64,000 bases of DNA, taken from the NCBI GenBank assembly GCA_050293315.1, contig JBNKMS010000031.1, positions 1 to 64,000 on the forward strand, read 5' to 3'. Under the pieces are notes generated by a model. The model was given only the letters and a program-made list of their open reading frames with translations, ran no database searches and was not told the origin of the DNA. How positions within the stretch are numbered: the first letter of the stretch is position 1; each line of letters opens with the position of its first letter. The translations under genes were made by a program, and so were the position numbers. Below are positions 16,367-24,059 of this stretch, piece by piece. This stretch comes from CBFDBF01 sp050293315. GTDB lineage: Bacteria > Pseudomonadota > Gammaproteobacteria > Chromatiales > Chromatiaceae.

Positions 16367-17662
16367 ATGAGTAAAAACGTTGTAGTAATCGGTACCCAAT
16401 GGGGCGACGAGGGTAAGGGTAAGGTTGTAGATCTGCTGACCGATCGTGCTCGGGCGGTAGTCCGGTTTCAGGGCGGGCACAACGCTGGCCATACTCTGGT
16501 GATCGACGGTAAAAAGACCGTCCTGCATCTGATCCCTTCAGGCATTCTGCGTGACAATGTACGCTGCCTTATAGGCAATGGTGTGGTGCTGTCACCGTCT
16601 GCCCTGCTGGAGGAGTTGGATACGCTTGAAGCTAATGGTGTTCCAGCCACTCAACGTTTGAGTATAAGTGGATCCTGTCCGTTAATTCTGCCCTACCATG
16701 TGGCCCTGGATCAGGCGCGTGAGGTAGCGCGTGGGGCCAAGGCAATCGGTACCACCGGGCGTGGTATAGGGCCAGCCTACGAGGATAAGGTGTCACGTCG
16801 CGGGCTACGTCTGGGAGAGCTGCTCGATCCGGAACATTTCGCAGAGCGTCTGCGTGAGGTGATGGAGTATCACAACTTCTTCCTCAAGAATTACTATAAG
16901 GCAGAGACGGTTGATTACCAGCAGGTACTGGATGAGACCATGGCCCAGGGTGAGAGGATCGCACCCATGGTAGATGATGTTACCGGCATCCTGCACCATA
17001 TGAAGCAAGAGGAACAGAACATTATGTTTGAAGGGGCGCAGGGGGCGCTACTCGATATCGACCACGGTACCTACCCCTATGTCACTTCATCTACCACCAC
17101 CTGTGGCAGTGCCGCCAGCGGTAGCGGCATGGGACCACGTGATCTGGATTATGTTCTCGGTATCGTCAAGGCCTATACAACACGGGTGGGCTCGGGTCCT
17201 TTCCCAACAGAGCTATTTGACGATGATGGAGAGCATATGGGTACCAAGGGGCATGAGTTTGGCGCCACCACTGGACGACAGCGCCGTTGCGGCTGGCTCG
17301 ATGTTGTCTCTCTGCGCCGTTCTCTGGCGATCAACAGTGTCACCGGCATCTGTATAACCAAGCTTGATGTGCTGGATGGATTGGAGAACCTGAAGATCTG
17401 TACCGCCTACAAACTGGATGGCAAGGAGGTAGAGACACCGCCAGCTGGGGCAGATAGTTTTGCTCGTTGCGAGCCGATCTATATGGAGCTTCCAGGTTGG
17501 CAGGAGTCCACTGTTGGCGCCAAGAGTATCGATGATCTGCCACAAAATGCTCGTGACTATATTGTGCGGATAGAGCAACTCTGCAAGACACCCGTAGATA
17601 TAATCTCCACTGGACCAGATAGGGAGGAGACCATAGTACTGCGGCACCCCTTCAGCGAGTAG
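16367..17662 (+). CDS. purA: Adenylosuccinate synthetase PurA
   Basis: PurA makes adenylosuccinate from IMP, aspartate and GTP, the first committed step to AMP. The ATG at 16367 follows a GGGGAAA ribosome-binding site and puts the GTP-binding GTQWGDEGKGK loop at residues 8-18. The IMP and GTP motifs GTTGRGIGPAYEDK and TTGRQRRCGW are present. The 431-residue length is standard. The gene ends 33 bases before a strong terminator that closes the hfl-hisZ-purA group. Confidence 0.97.
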   Translation: MSKNVVVIGTQWGDEGKGKVVDLLTDRARAVVRFQGGHNAGHTLVIDGKKTVLHLIPSGILRDNVRCLIGNGVVLSPSALLEELDTLEANGVPATQRLSISGSCPLILPYHVALDQAREVARGAKAIGTTGRGIGPAYEDKVSRRGLRLGELLDPEHFAERLREVMEYHNFFLKNYYKAETVDYQQVLDETMAQGERIAPMVDDVTGILHHMKQEEQNIMFEGAQGALLDIDHGTYPYVTSSTTTCGSAASGSGMGPRDLDYVLGIVKAYTTRVGSGPFPTELFDDDGEHMGTKGHEFGATTGRQRRCGWLDVVSLRRSLAINSVTGICITKLDVLDGLENLKICTAYKLDGKEVETPPAGADSFARCEPIYMELPGWQESTVGAKSIDDLPQNARDYIVRIEQLCKTPVDIISTGPDREETIVLRHPFSE

Positions 17663-17695
17663 CGTCTATTACCCATCGTTCATTTTTAAAAAAAG

Positions 17696-17719
17696 ACCCC
17701 ACCGCTCAGTGGGGTTTTT
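17696..17719 (+). terminator. Rho-independent terminator after purA
   Basis: An ACCCCAC stem, a CGCTCA-containing loop and GTGGGGT are followed by TTTTTC. An A run on the 5' side may allow it to act in both directions. The 340 bases from here to 18061 hold no gene that I can support and are AT-rich; they probably carry the promoter of the multiheme cytochrome operon. Confidence 0.9.
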
Positions 17720-18061
17720 CTATTGTAAATATAAATCCATGATGATTTTCGGGGTAAAATGATTTATAGTTGCGTGCAGTCGGGGCGATACTTTTTTGGT
17801 ATAGGTTTGAATATTAACACCGTACCTGATTAACCAAAGCGACCTCAACAGGAAGTTCTGACAACCAGGACTGGAAACATAAGAATAATACTGCAGACTA
17901 CTGCAGATATACCCACAACCGAAATAAGTAGATGCATTAGGGCTTTGTAGTTCACATGGCGGAAGCAGTTTGGCGCCTGATAATAATTTTGATTGAAACT
18001 TGTAGCCGCGCACTTCATAAAATTAGCGACTACTACTTAACCAAAGGTAAGGGGATCGACT

Positions 18062-19639
18062 ATGCAATACTCTCCTAGGCTGTCGCCTGTAATATTGTCG
18101 TTAGTCAAGAACTTGATTGCGGCAGTAATAGTGTGCGGCACCTCTACTGTATTTGGTTCTACAACTGATCACGGCAAACTAGAAGAGCTAGACCGGGAGT
18201 TCAAGACGGGACCTGAGGTAACCAAGGCGTGTCTCTCATGCCACACCGAAGCGGCAAAGCAGCTGCATGAGACCAAACACTGGAAGTGGGAATTTCTTAA
18301 TCCTGAAAATCAACAGCTGTTAGGAAAGAAAAACATCCTTAATAACTTCTGTATCACTCCCCGTTCCAACTATCCATACTGTACCGCTTGCCATATAGGT
18401 TACGGCTGGAAGGATGACACCTTTGATTTTACCTCAGAAGAGAATGTTGATTGTCTAGCGTGTCACGATACTACAGGCAACTATAACAAACCCCCCGGTA
18501 AGGCCGGCAACCCGGCAGATTTTGTAAACCTGAAATCGGTTGCACAAAACGTTGGCAAAACCAGTCGAGATACCTGTGGCAACTGCCACTTTTACGGCGG
18601 TGGTGGAGACGGCGTTAAGCACGGGGATATGGATAGTTCGTTGGCGATGCCGGACGAGGAGCTGGATGTGCATATGGATGCAGTTGGTTTAGATTTTACC
18701 TGCGCAACCTGTCATGCCACATCTTCCCATAAGGTCCCGGGTAGTCGTTATACGCCGACTGCAATGGAGACCAAGGGGATACAGATTCGCGGCAAGCATG
18801 AAGAGCGTAATCCGGCAACCTGTAGATCATGCCATGGCACTGCGCCACATGATACCGATGAGATCATAGGCATCAAACTCAATGGCCACACTGATGAGGT
18901 CGCCTGCCAAAGCTGCCATATCCCAACGATTGCGCGTGGTGGGGTGGCAACCAAGCTCTCTTGGGATTGGTCGACTGCAGGCAAGCTTGATGCTGATGGC
19001 AAGCCGGTGGTAGAGAAGAACGAACACGGCCACGTGGTTTATCACGGTAAGAAGGGCAATTTCGTATACGGCGAGGACATCAAGCCGGATTACATCTGGT
19101 TCAACGGCAAGGTGAAATACACCCTGCTGGGTGACAAGATCGAGAATACAGATGGTGTTGTCCCAATAAACAGTTTTGAGGGGAGTCCGAATGATGGGCA
19201 GTCACGGATCTGGCCGGTTAAGATCATGCGTGGAAAACAGCCCTATGACACAGTGAACAAGACCCTGGTAGCTCCGCACACAGTGGCCAGAGGCGCGGAT
19301 GATGATACCGCCTACTGGAAAAACTATAACTGGGAGAAGGCGATCAGTGACGGCATGCAGAGTGCAGGTGCAGCCTATTCAGGAGAGTACGGCTTTATCA
19401 AGACCCGAATGATGTGGCCAATCACCCATATGGTGGCGCCAGCCAAAGATGCTTTGCAGTGCAACGAATGTCACAGCAAAGATAGCAGGTTGAAAGATGT
19501 GCCTGGCATCTATATGCCTGGATCCGGGGCCAGTCCATGGATTGATCGTCTCGGCCTGTTGGCCATCCTGGCAGTACTGGCAGGCATTCTGATCCATGCG
19601 GTTCTCCGTATAATTTCAGCTCGCAGGAGAAACACCTGA
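18062..19639 (+). CDS. otr: Octaheme c-type cytochrome, tetrathionate reductase (Otr) family
   Basis: Eight CxxCH haem sites are visible, at about residues 57, 107, 131, 172, 214, 254, 282 and 467. A signal sequence lies at about 13-33, and a C-terminal transmembrane helix with a basic tail (about 493-520) anchors the protein on the periplasmic side. The segment NNFCITPRSNYPYCTACHIGYGWKDDTFDF matches the active-site region of octaheme tetrathionate reductase, in which one haem is ligated by lysine. The Shewanella enzyme reduces tetrathionate, nitrite and hydroxylamine in vitro, so the substrate here is not certain. The stop overlaps the next gene, a cytochrome b, which is the likely membrane electron partner. 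The C-terminal anchor fits transfer directly to or from that subunit. Confidence 0.85.
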   Translation: MQYSPRLSPVILSLVKNLIAAVIVCGTSTVFGSTTDHGKLEELDREFKTGPEVTKACLSCHTEAAKQLHETKHWKWEFLNPENQQLLGKKNILNNFCITPRSNYPYCTACHIGYGWKDDTFDFTSEENVDCLACHDTTGNYNKPPGKAGNPADFVNLKSVAQNVGKTSRDTCGNCHFYGGGGDGVKHGDMDSSLAMPDEELDVHMDAVGLDFTCATCHATSSHKVPGSRYTPTAMETKGIQIRGKHEERNPATCRSCHGTAPHDTDEIIGIKLNGHTDEVACQSCHIPTIARGGVATKLSWDWSTAGKLDADGKPVVEKNEHGHVVYHGKKGNFVYGEDIKPDYIWFNGKVKYTLLGDKIENTDGVVPINSFEGSPNDGQSRIWPVKIMRGKQPYDTVNKTLVAPHTVARGADDDTAYWKNYNWEKAISDGMQSAGAAYSGEYGFIKTRMMWPITHMVAPAKDALQCNECHSKDSRLKDVPGIYMPGSGASPWIDRLGLLAILAVLAGILIHAVLRIISARRRNT

Positions 19640-20301
19640 TGGCAATACATAATATAGAAGTATACAAACGCTTTGAGCGTCTCTGGCACTGGAGCCAAAT
19701 GGCTTTGATTGTCACCCTGCTGGTTACCGGTTTTGCCGTTCACGGCGCACACTCGTTGATTGACTTCGAGACGGCGGTGGCTGTGCATACTATCGCTGCC
19801 CTCACCATGATCGGAATCTGGTTGTTTGCCACCTTCTGGTTATTCACTACTGGCGAGTGGCGTCACTACATGCCGACAGTGACAAATCTGTCGACAGTGA
19901 CCCGTTACTATGCGGTGGGCATCTTTAAAGGGGAGCACCACCCCTATATTAAGACCTATCGGCGTAAGCACAATCCGCTACAGGCGTTGACCTACCTGAT
20001 TGTCAAGATACTCATCTTTCCAGCGGTCTGGGCAACAGGCATCGCCTATCTACTTATTAGTTTCGGTATCGGCGGGGAGTTTTTTGCCGGCATCGGATTG
20101 GGCTTTATCGCTGATCTGCACACGGTGGCCGCCATAGCCATCCTGGCATTTGTCTGTGTACATCTCTACATCCTGACCACTGGTGACCACGGTCTGATTG
20201 CGCATATTAAGCCGATGATTACCGGGTTTGATGCGGTAGATCTGACCGATGAGGAGTATGCGTACCTGAAAACAGATGAGGCCAGAAGATTGAGGGATTA
20301 G
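19639..20301 (+). CDS. Cytochrome b561/b6-type membrane subunit
   Basis: This 220-residue protein has about four transmembrane helices and histidines placed for two b-haems: H near residue 15 (RLWHWSQM), AVHTIAAL in the second helix, and HTVAAIAILAFVCVHLYI in the last. It is the type of di-haem b subunit that links multihaem c-type cytochromes to the quinone pool. The start ATG shares its A with the otr TGA, so the two are translated together. A strong hairpin with a T-rich tail follows the stop. Confidence 0.85.
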   Translation: MAIHNIEVYKRFERLWHWSQMALIVTLLVTGFAVHGAHSLIDFETAVAVHTIAALTMIGIWLFATFWLFTTGEWRHYMPTVTNLSTVTRYYAVGIFKGEHHPYIKTYRRKHNPLQALTYLIVKILIFPAVWATGIAYLLISFGIGGEFFAGIGLGFIADLHTVAAIAILAFVCVHLYILTTGDHGLIAHIKPMITGFDAVDLTDEEYAYLKTDEARRLRD

Positions 20302-20319
20302 AGAGGCCTTGAACCAAAC

Positions 20320-20356
20320 CGACGCTCCCGGCAATGCTCGGGAGCGTCGTTATTTG
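20320..20356 (+). terminator. Terminator after the cytochrome b gene
   Basis: A perfect 11-base stem, CGACGCTCCCG with CGGGAGCGTCG, surrounds an 8-base loop and is followed by TTATTTG. The T tract is short, so some read-through into the cytochrome c gene is possible. Confidence 0.75.
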
Positions 20357-20515
20357 TGGCGGTGGCCACGGAACCATATGGGTGGTCTTCCGTCATATTG
20401 AGTATTATTATTGGCCGACTGTGGCACTACTGAGGCTGTAGCCTTGGGAGCAACCGGACCGGATGGCCCTGTGATTGCCGAATTTTGTACTTTGTTAAAC
20501 TCCAGGAGTTGTGTG

Positions 20516-20911
20516 ATGAAGCTAAAAACGTCTTTTGCAATACCGCTCATATTTTGTTTGGCTGGGATAGTCGCACCTGCGGCCCAGGCCGAAGATGGCA
20601 ACTGGAAGATGGGACGCATCTACTATCGTATGGTATGCACCGCTTGCCATAAGGAGAATGCCGGTGGTGCAATCGCACCGAATACCAGGACTAAGGCAGA
20701 GTGGACGGCATATATAGAGGCCGACAAACATGCCAATGGTAAAGACTCTCTCAAATACTATGTCAGCCAGGAGTATCGCGACAGCATCAAGGACAGCAAC
20801 AAGGCGGCACAAAAACTCGCCAAGAAGTCGAATGAAGAGCTGCTTGCTGATGTCCAGGCATTCACCATCCATGGTGCCAAAGACTCAGATACTCCAGCAC
20901 GCTGTAATTAA
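20516..20911 (+). CDS. Small monohaem c-type cytochrome, periplasmic
   Basis: The ATG at 20516 follows a CCAGGAG ribosome-binding site and gives a clean signal peptide ending AAQA. One CTACH haem motif lies near residue 42. The rest is mostly charged and helical, with a lone Cys one residue from the C-terminus. A longer in-frame upstream extension lacks a signal sequence and was rejected. It sits between the Otr/cytochrome b pair and the YeeE transporter, so it probably carries electrons for the same periplasmic system. The exact family is not clear to me. Confidence 0.8.
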   Translation: MKLKTSFAIPLIFCLAGIVAPAAQAEDGNWKMGRIYYRMVCTACHKENAGGAIAPNTRTKAEWTAYIEADKHANGKDSLKYYVSQEYRDSIKDSNKAAQKLAKKSNEELLADVQAFTIHGAKDSDTPARCN

Positions 20912-20995
20912 GGGTTTGCTGCGAGAGCGTTAATTATTACGTGCGCTGTTTGCGTCCGATAGGCAGCCGTACGATAAAAAGGGGGGGAGTAACGC

Positions 20996-22234
20996 ATGAG
21001 CGGAGATAGTGGTTCATCCTGGCTGAAAGCCGACTATAAGGGCATTTTTGTTGACGAGTGGTCGCCCTACTTTGGTGCCGTATTGTTGGTACTGATTATG
21101 GCGATACTGATGAGTTCGGGGCTGTTTTGGGGTGTCTTTGGAGGCGTGAAGCTGTGGGGAGATTACTTTAATAACCTCATAGGGCTTGGCCCGCTGCTTG
21201 GTATCAAGCAGGAGCTGGACAGTCCCTTGATGCACCGCATCTCACTCATGGACATTACCCTGCTGCTAGGGGCCTTTAGCGCGGCACTGTTATCTCAACA
21301 GTTCCGGATAAGTCGTCCGCCCAATCTTGAATTTGTCTGGGGTGCCATCGGTGGGACCTTGATGGGCATAGGCGCCACCTTTGCAGGTGGTTGTACTACA
21401 GGTGGATTCTTTATACCTCTCACCTTCTCCTCTCCAGCTGGCTGGGCAATGTGGGCCGGGCTTTTGGTCGGCGCGATCATCGGGCTGAAGCTACTGCTCT
21501 GGACCATGGAGAACATCACCTGGGGCACGGCTGCGCCAGAGGTGAAGCCGGCACGGTTTAAGGGTGCTTACCCCTGGATAGGTAGTGTGGTTATTCTCTT
21601 TACCCTGATATGGGCTATTCGTTGGTGGGGCTCTGAGGAGACCATGGAGGTGCAGCGTGCGCTCCTGGTCTTGGCCGGTTTCGGCATAGGCTTTGTCCTG
21701 CACCGCTCTCGTTTCTGCTTCTCCAGGGTGTTCAGGGAGCCGTTTATGACCGGTGAGGGTGAGATGACCAAGGCGATGATTCTGGCGCTCTCCCTGGGTG
21801 CCACGGTCGGTGCTGTGATTATCGCCAAGGGTGCTGTTGATCCCTATATTGCTATCCCCTCACGCTTCTGGATAGGCTCTCTTATTGGCGGATTGGTATT
21901 CGGTATCGGCATGATATTCGCCGGTGGTTGTGCCTCTGGTTCGCTCTGGCGCGTAGGGGAGGGTCATCTGAAATTGGTGATGGCGGTGTTCTTCTTTGGC
22001 TGGAGTGGCTCCATCACTAGTGCCGTTCTGGGTGGCATGGGGCTCACCGTTGGTGAGTACGACCTGGATTTTATGGATGGAATGGCCGAGATATCGCCCC
22101 TGGGTTTCCAGGCATTTCTTCCAGACCTCCTGGGAGGATGGCTCGGGGCGCTGTTGCTTAGTCTTCTTATCCTGCTGGTCTGGTACCTATTTGTCCGTTA
22201 CAACGAATCAACTGGAAAATTTACCGTTTTCTAG
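20996..22234 (+). CDS. YeeE/YedE family sulfur-compound transporter
   Basis: The 412-residue protein has about ten transmembrane helices arranged as two repeats. Each repeat carries the family cysteine motif: FAGGCTTGGFF near residue 130 and FAGGCASGSLWR near 305. TsuA-type members of the YeeE/YedE family import thiosulfate through such cysteines, and others move sulfur or selenium compounds. It follows the Otr/cytochrome genes, so transport of a reduced sulfur species for that locus is a reasonable inference. The ATG at 20996 follows a GGGGGGAG ribosome-binding site. A terminator lies 32 bases after its stop. Confidence 0.88.
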   Translation: MSGDSGSSWLKADYKGIFVDEWSPYFGAVLLVLIMAILMSSGLFWGVFGGVKLWGDYFNNLIGLGPLLGIKQELDSPLMHRISLMDITLLLGAFSAALLSQQFRISRPPNLEFVWGAIGGTLMGIGATFAGGCTTGGFFIPLTFSSPAGWAMWAGLLVGAIIGLKLLLWTMENITWGTAAPEVKPARFKGAYPWIGSVVILFTLIWAIRWWGSEETMEVQRALLVLAGFGIGFVLHRSRFCFSRVFREPFMTGEGEMTKAMILALSLGATVGAVIIAKGAVDPYIAIPSRFWIGSLIGGLVFGIGMIFAGGCASGSLWRVGEGHLKLVMAVFFFGWSGSITSAVLGGMGLTVGEYDLDFMDGMAEISPLGFQAFLPDLLGGWLGALLLSLLILLVWYLFVRYNESTGKFTVF

Positions 22235-22265
22235 AATTCATACCAGCCTGTTTGAACCGATTTGG

Positions 22266-22301
22266 CGCCTTGGGGTGGAAAAACCATCTCAAGGCGTTTT
22301 T
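22266..22301 (+). terminator. Terminator after the YeeE gene
   Basis: CGCCTTG pairs with CAAGGCG, with an inner GGTGG/CCATC stem and an A-rich loop, followed by TTTTTC. It separates the sulfur locus from the hydrogenase locus. The remaining bases up to 22546 hold only promoter-like sequence. Confidence 0.85.
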
Positions 22302-22389
22302 CTTTCGGGCGATTCCTACACAAATGCATGGTTTTTATAGTCGCCAGAGTTCACTAACTAGGACTCACTACCTAAAGAAAATAGTGCTG

Positions 22390-22418
22390 TTGACCGAGAT
22401 AGTGTGACAAGTGGTGTA
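22390..22418 (+). promoter_or_regulatory. Candidate sigma-70 promoter of the hydrogenase operon
   Basis: TTGACC, a 17-base spacer and TGTAAA lie about 130 bases before the first gene of the operon. A second -10-like TATACT is present at 22435-22440. I saw no convincing FNR palindrome, although anaerobic control of such genes is common. Assigned by eye. Confidence 0.35.
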
Positions 22419-22546
22419 AAAGTTAAACCAGTACTATACTCAATGTGGGTTTACTAATATTTTTGGTGAAAAATGCAGTAGTTGTACCCAGTGAAGATGA
22501 TCAGGGAAGAGCTAATGCATCTAAACTATAATGATTGGACTGTCCC

Positions 22547-23059
22547 ATGGAAAAAACATTAGATATTAATGTCACTGCCGCTGTAACTAAAACTGCAATT
22601 TTCGCTTCGCTTTTGATGCTGGCTGTAGGGGTTCCAGCCTTTAGTCACTCGCAGTGGATCACCGGACCAATAGTCAATGCCACGCTGTTTACATCCACAT
22701 TTCTCCTTGGGCCGGTCGCCGGTATCCTGATCGCGCTACTCCCTAGCCTGGTCGCCTTGACCAGCGGATTATTGCCTCTGCCTTTGGCGCCTATGGTGCC
22801 GTTTATCATGGTTGGCAATGTATTATTAGTGCTACTCTTCCATTATCTAAAGAGTAGTAATTTCGTGTTCAAAGTTGTTCCTGCATCCATCGTCAAGTTT
22901 CTGTTTTTGTGGCAGGTTACAGAACAGATCATGACGCGTATGCTGCCTGATGCTGTAATCGCAAATCTGTCGGTCATGATGACATGGCCGCAACTCGTTA
23001 CTGCATTGATTGGCGGCCTTATTACGTTTGCACTGTTAAAGACCCTGAAAAGACTTTGA
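22547..23059 (+). CDS. Small membrane protein, ECF-transporter S-component-like
   Basis: This 170-residue protein has about five hydrophobic segments and few charged residues except at the ends. The segment FLLGPVAGILIALLPSLVAL resembles the substrate-binding S components of ECF transporters. Similar small membrane proteins occur beside [FeFe] hydrogenase genes and are sometimes simply labelled as hydrogenase-associated. The ATG at 22547 is preferred over a TTG 12 bases earlier. The stop TGA overlaps the probable TTG start of the NuoF-like gene. A role in metal or cofactor uptake, or as a membrane anchor for the hydrogenase, would both fit the context; neither is shown. Confidence 0.65.
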   Translation: MEKTLDINVTAAVTKTAIFASLLMLAVGVPAFSHSQWITGPIVNATLFTSTFLLGPVAGILIALLPSLVALTSGLLPLPLAPMVPFIMVGNVLLVLLFHYLKSSNFVFKVVPASIVKFLFLWQVTEQIMTRMLPDAVIANLSVMMTWPQLVTALIGGLITFALLKTLKRL

Positions 23060-24054
23060 CTCAAGAGCTAATACAAAAGATTGAACAGGCCAAGCTGGTT
23101 GGACGGGGAGGTGCGGCCTATCCAACTCACCTAAAATGGAAATCTGTAAAACAGGCCAAGGGTGAGCAGAAGTATGTTATATGTAACGCCTCCGAGGGTG
23201 AGATCGGTCTGTTTAAAGATATCTATATCCTTGAAAACTTTATGGAGAGTGTTGTTGCAGGAATGGTGTTGGCCATGGACTATTTGGGTAGCAGGGATGC
23301 CTATTTCAATTTCAATAAAAATTACTATAAGAGGGTTGGCGACAGATTAAATATGGTATTGGCAAAATACCTGCAGGCAGGTTACAGGATTGAGGTGTTC
23401 CAGGAAGAGCCGAGTTATATTGGCGGAGAAGAGACGGCCCTGATTAACGCAATATCTGGCCATAGAACAGAACCAACACTAAAACCCCCATACCCATCTG
23501 ATGCCGGCCTGTTCGGTCAGCCGACCCTGGTGCACAATGTTGAAACCCTCTATAACATCGCTCGAGTAAACAGGGATGAATTTCAGGACCGCAGATTTTA
23601 CTGTATATCTGGCGAGGTTAAGAACAGGGGTGTTTACCGACTACCGGCTAACTGGTCGGTCGAGCAGATCCTGATTGAGACTGACAATCTTCCAAATAGC
23701 GGCTTCTTTGTCCAGGTTGGTGGTAGTGCCAGTGGGTCAGTATTTAATTCAGAGCAGATATCATATGAGCTGGTTACAGGAGCTGGATCGATAGAGGTAT
23801 ACAGCAGTGAAATGCCGGCCAAAGAGCTGCTGACCAAGTGGTTTAGTTTCTATAGCGCAGAGAGTTGTGGTAAATGCACTCCATGTAGACTCGGCACTTT
23901 TCAACTCTATAGGATGATCGAGAACGGCGATGATATCCCATGGGATGGCATCGTAGAGCTATTAGAGACGCTTGAAACCACCTCGTTTTGTGCCCTGGGG
24001 CAGTCGGTTGCCAAGCCGGTCAAAGACTACATCAGTAATATATTGCAGCAGTAG
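23056..24054 (+). CDS. NuoF-like NAD(H)/FMN-binding hydrogenase subunit (HydB-like)
   Basis: This subunit binds FMN, NAD(H) and a [4Fe-4S] cluster and passes electrons to or from the [FeFe] catalytic subunit. From a TTG at 23056 it has 332 residues. GRGGAAYPT at 16-24 and ASEGEIGLFKD correspond to the FMN/NADH motifs of NuoF, as does GGEETAL. C271, C274, C277 (CGKCTPC) and C312 match the N3 cluster ligands. It is shorter than bifurcating HydB proteins: the N-terminal thioredoxin-like domain and C-terminal ferredoxin domain are absent. An in-frame ATG at 22984 would extend it back into the preceding gene with unconserved sequence. The TTG, overlapping the upstream TGA, is the better start and implies coupling. 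Confidence 0.8.
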   Translation: MTQELIQKIEQAKLVGRGGAAYPTHLKWKSVKQAKGEQKYVICNASEGEIGLFKDIYILENFMESVVAGMVLAMDYLGSRDAYFNFNKNYYKRVGDRLNMVLAKYLQAGYRIEVFQEEPSYIGGEETALINAISGHRTEPTLKPPYPSDAGLFGQPTLVHNVETLYNIARVNRDEFQDRRFYCISGEVKNRGVYRLPANWSVEQILIETDNLPNSGFFVQVGGSASGSVFNSEQISYELVTGAGSIEVYSSEMPAKELLTKWFSFYSAESCGKCTPCRLGTFQLYRMIENGDDIPWDGIVELLETLETTSFCALGQSVAKPVKDYISNILQQ

Positions 24055-24059
24055 ATAAA

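Noticed and set aside
22380..22420. FNR-type site upstream of the hydrogenase operon
   Set aside because: Only TTGAC is present; the second half-site does not match TTGAT-N4-ATCAA.
23056..24054. Assembly duplication of nuoF
   Set aside because: The protein is much shorter and diverged from NuoF at 61504, sits in a different operon and has its own overlapping neighbours.
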